A DNA stretch of 64,000 bases from positions 620,001 through 684,000 of the forward strand of contig NZ_PXYI01000003.1 of the NCBI RefSeq assembly GCF_003012735.1. The letters run 5' to 3'. Shown one piece after another: positions 18,016 to 26,345 of the stretch. Numbering within the stretch: position 1 is the first letter of the stretch; each line of letters starts with the position of its first letter. Source of the DNA: Allosphingosinicella deserti. GTDB lineage: Bacteria > Pseudomonadota > Alphaproteobacteria > Sphingomonadales > Sphingomonadaceae. The position numbers and the translations under genes are program-made. The notes beneath the pieces were generated by a model, which worked only from the letters and a program-made list of their open reading frames with translations, ran no database searches and was not told the origin of the DNA.

Positions 18016-20352
18016 ATGCCCGACACTGTCACCCCGCCAACTTCTACCACTCCCGACCTCGAAGCCCTCCGCCTGCTCGACGATCGGCTTCGCTGGCTCT
18101 CGGCCTGGACGATCCACAATGCCAACCACGTCCGACCCTCGCCCGACGGGCTGAAAGTCGGCGGCCACCAGGCGTCGTGCGCGTCGATCACCGCGATCAT
18201 GGCGGCGCTCTATTTCCATGCGCTCGGACCCAATGACCGGGTGGCGGTGAAGCCGCATGCCGGGCCGGTGCTGCACGCCATCCATTACCTGCTCGGCAAT
18301 CAGAGCCTCGAGCAGCTCGAAGCCTTCCGCGGCCTTGGCGGGGCGCAATCCTATCCGAGCCGGACCAAGGATCGGATCCCGGTCGATTTCTCGACCGGTT
18401 CGGTCGGCCTGGGCGTCGCGATCACCGCGTTCGAAAGTCTCGTCCAGGATTATATGATCGCCCACGGCATGGTGCAGCCCTCGGACACCGGCCGAATGGT
18501 CGCCTTGCTCGGCGACGCCGAGCTCGACGAAGGCAATATCTACGAGTGCCTGATCGAGGCATCGAAGCACGACATCCGCAATTGCTGGTGGATCGTCGAC
18601 TATAACCGCCAGTCGCTCGACGCGACCACCGCCGACCGGATGTTCAGCCGCTTCGACGAGATCTTCGCAAGCTGCGGCTGGAGGGTGGTCACGCTGAAGC
18701 ACGGCAAGCTGATGGAGGCCGCTTTCTCCGAGTCCGGCGGTGCGCAGCTGCGAGACTGGATCGATGCCTGCGGCAATGCGGATTATGCCGCGCTCACCTA
18801 TCTCGGCGGCGGCGCCTGGCGAGAGCGGCTCGCCCGTGATCTCGGTGAGCCGGTGGCGCCTTTGCTCGCCGCGCGCGATGACGATGCGCTGCAGGCGCTG
18901 ATGACCAATCTCGCCGGCCACGACATGGAGAGCCTGGTCGAGGCATTCGACGCCGCGAACGACGAAGTCCCGACCCTGTTCATCGCCTACACGGTCAAGG
19001 GCTACGGATTGCCGTTCGCCGGCCACAAGGACAATCATGCCGGGCTGATGAACCCCGGCCAGATCGCCGCCCTCCGCGAGCGGCTGGGCATCGCCGAAGG
19101 GTCGGAGTGGGAGCCCTGGGCCGGGCTCGGCGACAATGCCGCGGCGGCCGCCAGGGCCGCGGTCGAAGGCAGCCGCATCGTGCGCGCCAAGCGCGAGCGG
19201 GTGTGGAACGTCGCCGAGGTGCCCGCCATCCCGGTGCCCTCGGGTGACGAACAATCGACCCAGGCCGCCTTCGGCCGGATCCTGCTCGATCTGTCGCGGA
19301 TCGGCGGCGCGCTCGCCGATCGGATCGTCACCACCTCACCGGACGTGACCGTCTCGACCAATCTCGGCGCCTGGGTGAACCAGCGCGGGCTGTTCCGGCG
19401 GCAGGAACTGGCCGACGTGTTCGCCGCGGCCAAGATCCCGTCGGCGCAGAAATGGAGCGGCGGCGTCGCCGGCCAGCATGTCGAGCTCGGCATTGCCGAG
19501 AACAATCTGTTCCTGATGCTCGCGGCTCTCGGGCTTGCCGGCGATCTGTTCGGCGACCGGCTGTTCCCGATTGGCACGGTCTACGATCCGTTCATCGCGC
19601 GCGGCCTCGATGCCCTCAATTACGCCTGCTACCAGGATGCCCGCTTCCTGCTCGTCGCAACTCCGTCCGGCCTGACGCTCGGGCCCGAGGGCGGCGCCCA
19701 CCAGTCGATCAATCCGCCGCTTATCGCGCTCGGACAGCCTGGCTTGCGCCACTACGAACCCGCCTTCGCCGACGAGCTTTCTCTCCTGATGGAGGAAGCG
19801 TTCCGGCTGATGCAGCGCGAGGATGGCGAAAGCGTCTATCTTCGCCTCACGACGCGGACCATCCGCCAGGTCGAGCGCGCCGACGAGACTTGGAAGGCAG
19901 GCGCGATCGCCGGCGGCTATTGGCTGCGTCCGCCTGCCGACGGCGTCGAGGCGGCGCTGGTCTATTCGGGCGCGCTCGCCCCCGAAGCGCTCGCGGCCTG
20001 GGAAGCTTTGCGCGACGATGTGCCTGGACTGGGTCTGCTTGCCGTCACCTCGCCCGATCTCCTCCACCGCGGCTGGAGCGCGCGCACCGCAGGCCGCTGG
20101 CGCGGGCAGGGAGCGGCGCAGTCGCATGTCGAAACTCTGTTGGCGCCGCTCGCGCCGGGCGCGGGCCTCGTCACCTTGCTCGATGGCGCGCCGGCCGCTT
20201 TGTCCTGGCTTGGCGGCGTTCGCGGCCACCGCGTGAGCCCGCTCGGCGTCGACCGCTTCGGCCAGACCGGCACGCTCGACGATCTCTACCGCACCTACCG
20301 GCTCGACGTCGACGCGATCGTCGAGGCGGCCGCCGAACTGTTTCTGGGATAG
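18016..20352 (+). CDS. Transketolase-like / AceE-type E1 protein
   Basis: The product is 778 residues, in one chain like homodimeric E1 or transketolase. The thiamine-diphosphate motif is GDAELDEGNIYECLIEAS, ending in IVDYN, with D-E-x-x instead of the plain transketolase GDG. The pyrimidine-binding and C-terminal transketolase regions follow (VAGQHVELGIAENNLFLMLA, and a C-terminal VTSPDLLHRGW segment like AceE). HDMESLVEAFD and HKDNHAGLM also look like AceE. I cannot tell whether it acts in a 2-oxoacid dehydrogenase complex or as a stand-alone enzyme. It follows bkdB by 126 bases on the same strand, so functional linkage is likely but unproven. AceE of E. coli is longer (887). Confidence 0.82.
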   Translation: MPDTVTPPTSTTPDLEALRLLDDRLRWLSAWTIHNANHVRPSPDGLKVGGHQASCASITAIMAALYFHALGPNDRVAVKPHAGPVLHAIHYLLGNQSLEQLEAFRGLGGAQSYPSRTKDRIPVDFSTGSVGLGVAITAFESLVQDYMIAHGMVQPSDTGRMVALLGDAELDEGNIYECLIEASKHDIRNCWWIVDYNRQSLDATTADRMFSRFDEIFASCGWRVVTLKHGKLMEAAFSESGGAQLRDWIDACGNADYAALTYLGGGAWRERLARDLGEPVAPLLAARDDDALQALMTNLAGHDMESLVEAFDAANDEVPTLFIAYTVKGYGLPFAGHKDNHAGLMNPGQIAALRERLGIAEGSEWEPWAGLGDNAAAAARAAVEGSRIVRAKRERVWNVAEVPAIPVPSGDEQSTQAAFGRILLDLSRIGGALADRIVTTSPDVTVSTNLGAWVNQRGLFRRQELADVFAAAKIPSAQKWSGGVAGQHVELGIAENNLFLMLAALGLAGDLFGDRLFPIGTVYDPFIARGLDALNYACYQDARFLLVATPSGLTLGPEGGAHQSINPPLIALGQPGLRHYEPAFADELSLLMEEAFRLMQREDGESVYLRLTTRTIRQVERADETWKAGAIAGGYWLRPPADGVEAALVYSGALAPEALAAWEALRDDVPGLGLLAVTSPDLLHRGWSARTAGRWRGQGAAQSHVETLLAPLAPGAGLVTLLDGAPAALSWLGGVRGHRVSPLGVDRFGQTGTLDDLYRTYRLDVDAIVEAAAELFLG

Positions 20353-20421
20353 GATCGGGATACGGAACAAAGGCCGCTTAGCCTCGCTCTTGCAGTAATT
20401 CATTTCGGCACGGAGACAGAT

Positions 20422-20628
20422 ATGATCGGCAAGATTTTCGGCGGCTATGTGGGCTCCCGCATTGGCGAGCGTTACGGCAATGAAGGCCTCAAGGGTGCGC
20501 TGCTCGGCGCCGGCGCAGCCGCGGTCGCCCGTCGCGGTGCCGGCCCGCTGGCCCTGCTCGTCGGCGGCGCCTGGATCGCCAAGAAGGTGCTCGACAAACG
20601 CCGGGGCCGCACCGCCACCGCGCGCTGA
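20422..20628 (+). CDS. Small basic membrane-associated protein
   Basis: The product is 68 residues. The N-terminus is MIGKIFGGYVGSRIGERYG, followed by an Ala/Gly-rich stretch with a hydrophobic core (GAGPLALLVGGAWIAKKVL) and a basic C-terminus (DKRRGRTATAR). Gly-zipper-like spacing and a positive tail suggest membrane insertion. The family is not known to me. An upstream GGAGA is near 20413, and a good rho-independent terminator follows at 20652, so it is probably a single-gene unit. Confidence 0.7.
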   Translation: MIGKIFGGYVGSRIGERYGNEGLKGALLGAGAAAVARRGAGPLALLVGGAWIAKKVLDKRRGRTATAR

Positions 20629-20651
20629 CGCAAACTCAAAGTAAGTTCCCG

Positions 20652-20689
20652 AGCCCTCTCCGCCATCAGCGGGGAGGGCTTTCCTTTTT
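20652..20689 (+). terminator. Rho-independent terminator of the small basic protein gene
   Basis: AGCCCTCTCCGC (20652-20663) pairs with GCGGGGAGGGCT (20669-20680) with a single wobble pair. The following tract is TTCCTTTTT, to 20689. This is the clearest intrinsic terminator in the window. Confidence 0.8.
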
Positions 20690-20699
20690 CGCCTCTCGC

Positions 20700-20850
20700 T
20701 GAACGGAGGGCAAGGAGGTGGAGCCACGGAGGCACTCGGCGGCTGCGACCTTGGAGCCGAACCGCCTCTCGTGGTGAGGCATCAGCGAGGGAGGCGCTTC
20801 GCGCACCCGCCCTGGCTTTCAGCAAGGGGAATCAGAAAGGGGATGCGCCC
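20700..20850. repeat. Intergenic repeat, copy 1
   Basis: It shares with 27583-27717 a central ggcact(c/t)ggcggct(g/a)cg segment (here around 20727-20745). It also shares a gaggcgct-(t/g)cgcgcaccc segment (here around 20797-20815). The flanks are GC-rich inverted segments. It lies between the 20422 gene and the convergent penicillin-binding protein gene. The two copies are only partly alike, and the match was judged by eye. Confidence 0.5.
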
Positions 20851-22989
20851 CTATTGCTCCCCACCGTCGTCATTTTCGTCCGTCGGCCCGGAACGTGGCG
20901 GCAAGGGGCGAACGCGAACGTTGGATGGTGGCGGGGGCACGTCCACCACAGGTGTGTCCTCCTCCGACGGCGCGTCGCCGCCATCTGTCGGAAAGCCGCC
21001 GGTGGCGGACGGATCGATGGTCACGGTCAGTCCGTTGCCGTCCACGCCGACGCCGAGATCGATGCCCAGGCCCTCGACCGGCACGCTGAAATTCCCGTCG
21101 ATCATGTTGCCGTCGTCGATTTCCGGCGGCGCGGCGATCGCCGGCGCGGCGGGTCTGGCAGGCCGGCTGCCGGTCGCCTGGGCGGCGAAATCACGGAAGA
21201 TCCGGGCGGGGAGGCCGCCGCCGGCGACGTTGCCGAGCGGGCTGTTGTCGTCATTGCCGACCCACACGCCGACGACGAGATCGTCGGTGAAGCCGATGAA
21301 CAGAGCATCGCGATTGGCCTGGCTGGTCCCTGTCTTTCCATAGACCGGAACGTCCAGGGCGGCGGCGCGGCCGGTGCCTTGCTGGACGACCGCACCGAGC
21401 ATCTCCTTCATCTCGTCGAAGCTGGAATCGCCCGAGGCGCCCGCCACGGAGCTGTCCCACATGCGCTGCCACCAGGGCTTGTCGGGGTCGTCGAGGCCGC
21501 GCGGCCGCACGGGGTAGGCACCGGCGGCGACCGCAGCATAAGCCGAGGTCATCTCGAGCAGGGTTACGCCCGACGTGCCGAGCGCCAGGCTGGGATTGGG
21601 GTCGAGCGGGCTCCTTACGCCGAGATCGCGCGCGGCGCGCACCACCTTGTCCATGCCGACGCGCTGCGCCAGCCGGACCGCGGCAACGTTGCTCGACACC
21701 GCTAGCGCGTCCTTGACGGTGAGGGTGCCGCGATAGGCATTACCGTAATTCTTAGGCTGCCATTCGCCGATTCGCAGCGGCGTGTCCTCGATCGGATCGT
21801 CGGGATCCATGCCGGCCCGCAGGGCGGCGAGATATACGAACAGTTTGAACGTCGATCCGGGCTGGCGGCGCGCCTGGGTGGCGCGGTTGAACGGACTCTT
21901 GCGATAATCCTTGCCGCCGACCATCGCGACCACGCGGCCATCCGGTCGCATCGCCACGAGCGCGACCTGCGCCTTGCCGAGCCCGGCACGGCGCACCGTT
22001 TGCAGCGCCGCTTTCTGCAGCCGCGCCTCGAGCGTCGTCTGCACCTCCTGCGCGCCATAGCCTTCTTCCTCGGCCTGGCCGCGGGCGCGCGCCGCGGGCA
22101 GCACCCAATCGGCGAAATAGGTGCCGGTCGGCACCTCGCGCTGGGCCTCGACCTTGAGCCGCGCGGGCTTGAGACTGCGGCGTTGCGCGGGCGTCAGCAG
22201 ATTCTGCTCGATCATCGCCGCGATGACGAGCCGCCCGCGCTGCCGCGCCAGATTGTAATTGTGGGTGGGCGCGAGCCGCGAGGGCGCCTTGACCATTCCG
22301 GCCAGCATCGCCGCCTGGGCGACCGTTAATTTCTCCGGCGGCACGCTGAAATAATGTTCGGAGGCGGCGCGCAGGCCATAGGTGTTGTCGCCGAAGTAGA
22401 CGTTCGACAAATAGCGCTCGAGAATCTCGTCCTTGGTCAGCCACGCCTCGAGCCAGAAGGCGATCAGCACTTCCTGAGCCTTGCGCCCGGCGGTCCGTTC
22501 GGAACTGAGGAACGAAATCTTGGCGAGCTGCTGCGTGATCGTGCTGCCGCCCTCCCGGACTCCGCCGGCACCGACGTTGCGCCAGGCGGCGCGGGCGATC
22601 CCCCGCACCGAGATGCCGAGATGGTCCTTGAAGCGGCGATCCTCGATCGCAATGAACGCGTTCGGCACGTGCTTGGGGAGATCGGCGATTCGCACCGGCG
22701 CGCGGATGTCGGCGCCGCGCCGGGCAATCGGCTCGCCTTCGGCCGAGAGCAAGGTCAGGCTCGGCGCCGCAATCGGCTGGAGCGACTTGGAGAGCGGCGC
22801 CGTCACCGCCAGCCACGCCACCATCAGCATGAACAAGGCGACGAGCGCGAGCACGAGATGCTTCACCCGCCACCGCCGCCACCATGCTCGTTTCGGCGGC
22901 TGCGGCGGTCCGCCCGGCGCGAAGTTCGGGCCATAGCCCATGTCATCCGCCGGCAGCTCCTGCCATCTGCCCGAAGTGTCTATGCGCAT
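20851..22989 (-). CDS. Class A penicillin-binding protein (PBP1A-like)
   Basis: The product is 712 residues. The N-terminus is cytoplasmic and Pro/Arg-rich, with a single membrane anchor around residues 43-62 (KHLVLALVALFMLMVAW). The GT51 glycosyltransferase domain has the catalytic Glu116 in AFIAIEDRRFKDH and the GGSTITQQLAK motif. The transpeptidase domain has S-T-F-K with the nucleophilic Ser (near residue 386), the SSN triad in VSSNVAAVRLAQ, and KTG in YGKTGTSQANRDA. It polymerises and cross-links peptidoglycan at the inner membrane. The C-terminus is a Pro-rich low-complexity tail ending in DENDDGGEQ. It is shorter than E. coli PBP1A (850), as in many alphaproteobacterial PBP1-type proteins. 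Confidence 0.92.
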   Translation of the reverse strand: MRIDTSGRWQELPADDMGYGPNFAPGGPPQPPKRAWWRRWRVKHLVLALVALFMLMVAWLAVTAPLSKSLQPIAAPSLTLLSAEGEPIARRGADIRAPVRIADLPKHVPNAFIAIEDRRFKDHLGISVRGIARAAWRNVGAGGVREGGSTITQQLAKISFLSSERTAGRKAQEVLIAFWLEAWLTKDEILERYLSNVYFGDNTYGLRAASEHYFSVPPEKLTVAQAAMLAGMVKAPSRLAPTHNYNLARQRGRLVIAAMIEQNLLTPAQRRSLKPARLKVEAQREVPTGTYFADWVLPAARARGQAEEEGYGAQEVQTTLEARLQKAALQTVRRAGLGKAQVALVAMRPDGRVVAMVGGKDYRKSPFNRATQARRQPGSTFKLFVYLAALRAGMDPDDPIEDTPLRIGEWQPKNYGNAYRGTLTVKDALAVSSNVAAVRLAQRVGMDKVVRAARDLGVRSPLDPNPSLALGTSGVTLLEMTSAYAAVAAGAYPVRPRGLDDPDKPWWQRMWDSSVAGASGDSSFDEMKEMLGAVVQQGTGRAAALDVPVYGKTGTSQANRDALFIGFTDDLVVGVWVGNDDNSPLGNVAGGGLPARIFRDFAAQATGSRPARPAAPAIAAPPEIDDGNMIDGNFSVPVEGLGIDLGVGVDGNGLTVTIDPSATGGFPTDGGDAPSEEDTPVVDVPPPPSNVRVRPLPPRSGPTDENDDGGEQ

Positions 22990-23119
22990 TCGCGCTCCCT
23001 AACGCATTTTGCCGGCCGGTCGAACCATGGACGACTCGGATCGGCCGCGCTTACGCGAAACCGCCAGGACGGTGCCTGAACGGATAGGCCGTGTGAGGCG
23101 CAAAACGAGCCGCCGTCCA

Positions 23120-24274
23120 TCACGGTGCCGAGGATTGCGCTGCGCCGTTGCGGAGCCGTCCAGGCGTGACCAAGGCGGCCGTGATGCCGGCGGCATCGAG
23201 CCCCTCAGGCCAGTCCCCGCCGCCGATCAGCGTCTCGACGATCGCGGCCATCGCCGGCGCGGTCTGCAAGCCGTAACCGCCCTGTCCGACCAGCCAGAAG
23301 AAGCCTGGCGCATCCGCATCGAAACCGGCGGTCGGCACCCGATCGGCGACGAACGAGCGCAGCCCGGCCCAGCGGTGCGCGATCCGGCTGACCGACAAAC
23401 TGGTATAGTGCTCGAGCTGATGCGCCGCGAGCGCGACATCATAGTCCTCCGGCCGCGCATCGCAGGGTTCGTCGTCGATCTCGTCGACTGGTGACACCAG
23501 CAATTGCCCGGCTTCCGGCAGCATGTAGAAATCGCTCGCGGCGGTGTGGACGAACGGCCAGGGGGCGACGTCGAGGCCGGCGGGCGGATCGATGACGATG
23601 ATCGTGCGGCGCTTGGGCGCGAGCCCGATCGGGCGGACGCCGGCCATTTCGGCGAGGCGATCGCCCCAGGCCCCGGCGGCATTGATCAGGATCGGCGCCG
23701 ACCAGCGCTCGCCGGCGTCGCTGGCGACGTGCCAGCGGCCGCCGCGATGCTCGACGGAGACGATTCTGCGTCCAATCAGGATCTCGCTGCCGGCGCTGCG
23801 CACGACACGGGCATAGCCCTGGAGCAGGGCGTCAGCGTCGAGCTTCAGGCCAGTCGGATCGAGGATGCCGCGCACGACGCCCTCGACGCCGGCGCGGATC
23901 ACGGGACAGAGATCGAGGATCTGGCCTTCATCCACCCAGAGCATCGCGTCGGTGAAGCGGTCCATCTCGCGGCGCAAGGCTTCGAGCGCGGGCAACTGCT
24001 CCTCGCGCGCCAGGTAGAGGGACGGGGCCGTCCTTGCGATTTTCGTTTCGGCAAAGCCCTCTGGCTGATGCTCGTAGAAAGCGCGGCTCCAGGCAGTGAG
24101 GCCGCGCACCGCCGAATTGCCGATTCCGTAATGGCTGAATGACACGCTGCGGCCGGACGAATGATAGCCGAGCGCCTCTTCGCCTTCGATCACGGTGACT
24201 TTGGCATGGCGGGCGAGGCGGGCTGCGGCAGACAGGCCGGCAATGCCGCCGCCGATGACGAGGATCTCGCTCAC
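23120..24274 (-). CDS. FAD-dependent oxidoreductase, DAO/DadA-like fold
   Basis: The product is 384 residues. The N-terminal dinucleotide-binding motif is ILVIGGGIAGLSAAARL, with an acidic end (VIEGEEA). The FAD-contacting region EALGYHSSGRSVSFSHYGI and the C-terminal FWLVGQGGYGLQTAPAMA give the DAO family signature. Sphingomonad relatives are often annotated as D-amino acid or sarcosine oxidase-like; the substrate is not decided here. Its start overlaps the stop of the upstream hydrolase gene by four bases (ATGA). It is therefore the last gene of the rsmI-yraN-hydrolase run. Confidence 0.86.
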   Translation of the reverse strand: MSEILVIGGGIAGLSAAARLARHAKVTVIEGEEALGYHSSGRSVSFSHYGIGNSAVRGLTAWSRAFYEHQPEGFAETKIARTAPSLYLAREEQLPALEALRREMDRFTDAMLWVDEGQILDLCPVIRAGVEGVVRGILDPTGLKLDADALLQGYARVVRSAGSEILIGRRIVSVEHRGGRWHVASDAGERWSAPILINAAGAWGDRLAEMAGVRPIGLAPKRRTIIVIDPPAGLDVAPWPFVHTAASDFYMLPEAGQLLVSPVDEIDDEPCDARPEDYDVALAAHQLEHYTSLSVSRIAHRWAGLRSFVADRVPTAGFDADAPGFFWLVGQGGYGLQTAPAMAAIVETLIGGGDWPEGLDAAGITAALVTPGRLRNGAAQSSAP

Positions 24275-25122
24275 GCCGGACGCGCCACCATGTCACGGAT
24301 GACGGTGAGGATCAGGTCGGGATGCGTGTGATGGATCATATGGCCGGCACCTTCTATCCGGTCGATCCGCGCGTTCGGCAAGAGGGCGGCGACGCCGCTG
24401 GCCTGGCGTCCCTCGTCGATGATCTTGTCGGCGGTGCCGATCAGGACCCGGGCGGGGATGTCGATCGTGCCGATCGCGAGCGTACCGGAAGGCGATAGCG
24501 GCAGGGTCGCCGCCGCGTCCTCGCCCTCGAAGACCAGTGCCTGCGGATCGAGAATGTCCGCGAAGGGATAGCTCTCTTTCCATCCCGCAGGGACCTCCTG
24601 CGGGTGGAACATCATCTTGTGGAGCACGGGCAGCAAGGTTCGGTCCAGCTGGCTGACCTGTCCGAATCGGGAGAGGATCGGCCCGGCGAGCGGCAAGGCA
24701 CGCGGCGCAAGAAGCGTCTGTTCGAGCAGCCGCGGCTCCGGAAAGGCGATCGGTGCGAGCAGAATCATCGCCGCGAGCAGTTCCGAATGCCGTTCCGCCA
24801 AAGCCAGCGTCACCATCCCCCCGAAGCTGTGACCGGCGACGATCGTCGGCCCGATGCCGAGCCGTTCGAGCCCCTCGGCGATCTGATCGGCCTGGTCGCG
24901 CGGCGTGCCCTCGAACCGCAGTCGTTGGCTGCTGCCGTGGCCCGGGCGGTCGATCGCCGTAACCCGGTGGGTGTTCGCCAGCGCCGCCGCGACCGGGCTC
25001 GTCCGCCAGTCGTGACCGGTGGTCAGCGCGCCGTGGATCAGGACGATGTCGGGGCCGGCGCCGGCCTGCGCGACGTGGAGGCTGCGGTCGCTGCCGAGAT
25101 CGAGCGTCTGTTCATGCCACAT
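24271..25122 (-). CDS. Alpha/beta-hydrolase
   Basis: The product is 283 residues of the alpha/beta-hydrolase fold. The oxyanion strand is IVLIHGALTTGHDWR and the nucleophile elbow is GHSFGG with Ser99. An acidic residue lies in the RVLIGTADKIIDEG segment, and the catalytic His is in GAGHMIHHTHPD near residue 262. It has no signal peptide and is likely cytoplasmic. Substrates cannot be read; similar proteins hydrolyse esters or C-C bonds. It lies 30 bases downstream of yraN and overlaps the next gene. Confidence 0.87.
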   Translation of the reverse strand: MWHEQTLDLGSDRSLHVAQAGAGPDIVLIHGALTTGHDWRTSPVAAALANTHRVTAIDRPGHGSSQRLRFEGTPRDQADQIAEGLERLGIGPTIVAGHSFGGMVTLALAERHSELLAAMILLAPIAFPEPRLLEQTLLAPRALPLAGPILSRFGQVSQLDRTLLPVLHKMMFHPQEVPAGWKESYPFADILDPQALVFEGEDAAATLPLSPSGTLAIGTIDIPARVLIGTADKIIDEGRQASGVAALLPNARIDRIEGAGHMIHHTHPDLILTVIRDMVARPA

Positions 25123-25152
25123 GACGCCCCAATGCGCGGTGCGGCAGAGGGT

Positions 25153-25503
25153 TCATCCGCGCCAGATATTCTCCACATGGCGCGGCCATCGGCCCGGGAC
25201 GATGAAGATCGCGTCGATGCGAAGCGTGTCGCCCGGCCGGGCATAGCGTGGCGCCAGCGCCTCCGCGGCGGCGGCGACCCGGCGCAGGCGATAGTCGTCG
25301 AGCGAGAGATCCGCGTCCGCGGCCGAGGCGCGTGCCTTGACCTCGACGAAGGCGAGCACCGTTCCGCGGCGGGCGATCAGATCGATCTCGCCCCGCGGCG
25401 TGCGGACGCGCTGGGCGAGGATCGTCCACATCTTGAGCCGGAGCCACCAGGCGGCGAGAGCCTCGGCCCTGCGGCCGCCGCGCTCCGCCTCCCGCCGACT
25501 CAT
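25153..25503 (-). CDS. yraN: YraN / UPF0102 family endonuclease-like protein
   Basis: The product is 116 residues. It has the restriction-endonuclease-like fold of the YraN family, with R-x-x-x-GEIDLIARRGTVLAFVEVKAR (Asp, Glu and Lys of the catalytic triad). The start at 25503 is the ATG that overlaps the rsmI stop by four bases; the much longer open frame lies antiparallel within rsmI. The gene pair rsmI-yraN is a known conserved arrangement in proteobacteria, which supports the call. The cellular role of YraN is not settled. Confidence 0.88.
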   Translation of the reverse strand: MSRREAERGGRRAEALAAWWLRLKMWTILAQRVRTPRGEIDLIARRGTVLAFVEVKARASAADADLSLDDYRLRRVAAAAEALAPRYARPGDTLRIDAIFIVPGRWPRHVENIWRG

Positions 25504-26345
25504 TTGAGCTTCAGCGCCCGTTCGTAGGCGAGCCTTCTGGGCACGCCGAGCTGCTCGGCGACCTCGGCGGCGGCACGCGACGGAGAAAGCCGAGCCATCG
25601 CCGCGCGCAGCGCCGCGTCGATCTCCTCTTCTCCCGCCGCCGCGGGGACTCCGGGCGGTGCGACGACGATCACGATCTCTCCCTTGGGCCGCGAATCCGC
25701 ATAGCGGGCGGCGAGCTCGGAGAGGGTGCCGGTCACCGTCTCCTCGAACTTCTTGCTGATCTCGCGCGCCACCGCCGCCTCGCGGTCGCCAAGGCCCGCG
25801 TGCAGCGCTTCCAGCGCCGCTGCCAGACGCGGGCCGCTCTCGTAGAGGACGAGGGTCGCACGAACGCCCGCAATTTCGGAGATCGCGGTGGCGCGGGGGC
25901 CGCCTTTCGGGGGCAGGAAGCCGAGGAACAGGAAGCGGTCGGTCGGAAGGCCGGCGAGGGTCAGCGCCGAAATGACAGCGGATGGCCCCGGTATGGTGGT
26001 GACCGCGATCCCGGCGGCGCGGGCGTCGCGGACGAGCTTGTAGCCGGGATCGGAGATGAGCGGGGTCCCCGCGTCGGAGACGAGGGCAACGGCGCCGTCG
26101 CGCATGCGGGCGAGCAGTTCCGGCCTGACCCGGTCGGCATTGTGATCGTGATAGGGGACCATCGGCCGCTTGACGCCGATATGGCCGAGCAACTTGGCTG
26201 TGACTCGGCTGTCCTCGACGGCGATGACGTCGGCGGCGGACAAAGTGGCGGCGGCGCGCGGGCTCAGATCGGAAAGATTGCCGATCGGGGTCGCAACGAT
26301 ATAGAGGCCGGGGGGCAGGGGCGTGTGCATGAGAATGGAGTTCAT
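25500..26345 (-). CDS. rsmI: 16S rRNA 2'-O-ribose C1402 methyltransferase RsmI
   Basis: The product is 281 residues. The tetrapyrrole-methylase-like fold is shown by LYIVATPIGNLSDLSPRAA at the N-terminus and by DVIAVEDSRVTAKLLGHIG. Other family segments are MVPYHDHNAD, VALVSDAGTPLISDPGYKLV and FLGFLPPK. It adds the 2'-O-methyl group of Cm1402 in the 16S rRNA P-site region with SAM. The start could be 26345 or the internal ATG at 26330 (MHTPLPPGLY). The first overlaps the divergent lipoprotein gene by about 11 bases. It is the first gene of a four-gene minus-strand run. Confidence 0.93.
   Translation of the reverse strand: MNSILMHTPLPPGLYIVATPIGNLSDLSPRAAATLSAADVIAVEDSRVTAKLLGHIGVKRPMVPYHDHNADRVRPELLARMRDGAVALVSDAGTPLISDPGYKLVRDARAAGIAVTTIPGPSAVISALTLAGLPTDRFLFLGFLPPKGGPRATAISEIAGVRATLVLYESGPRLAAALEALHAGLGDREAAVAREISKKFEETVTGTLSELAARYADSRPKGEIVIVVAPPGVPAAAGEEEIDAALRAAMARLSPSRAAAEVAEQLGVPRRLAYERALKLK

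Noticed and set aside
16960-19254. 764-codon minus-strand frame
   Set aside because: It spans the antisense of E2 and the AceE-like gene and has no protein-family features.
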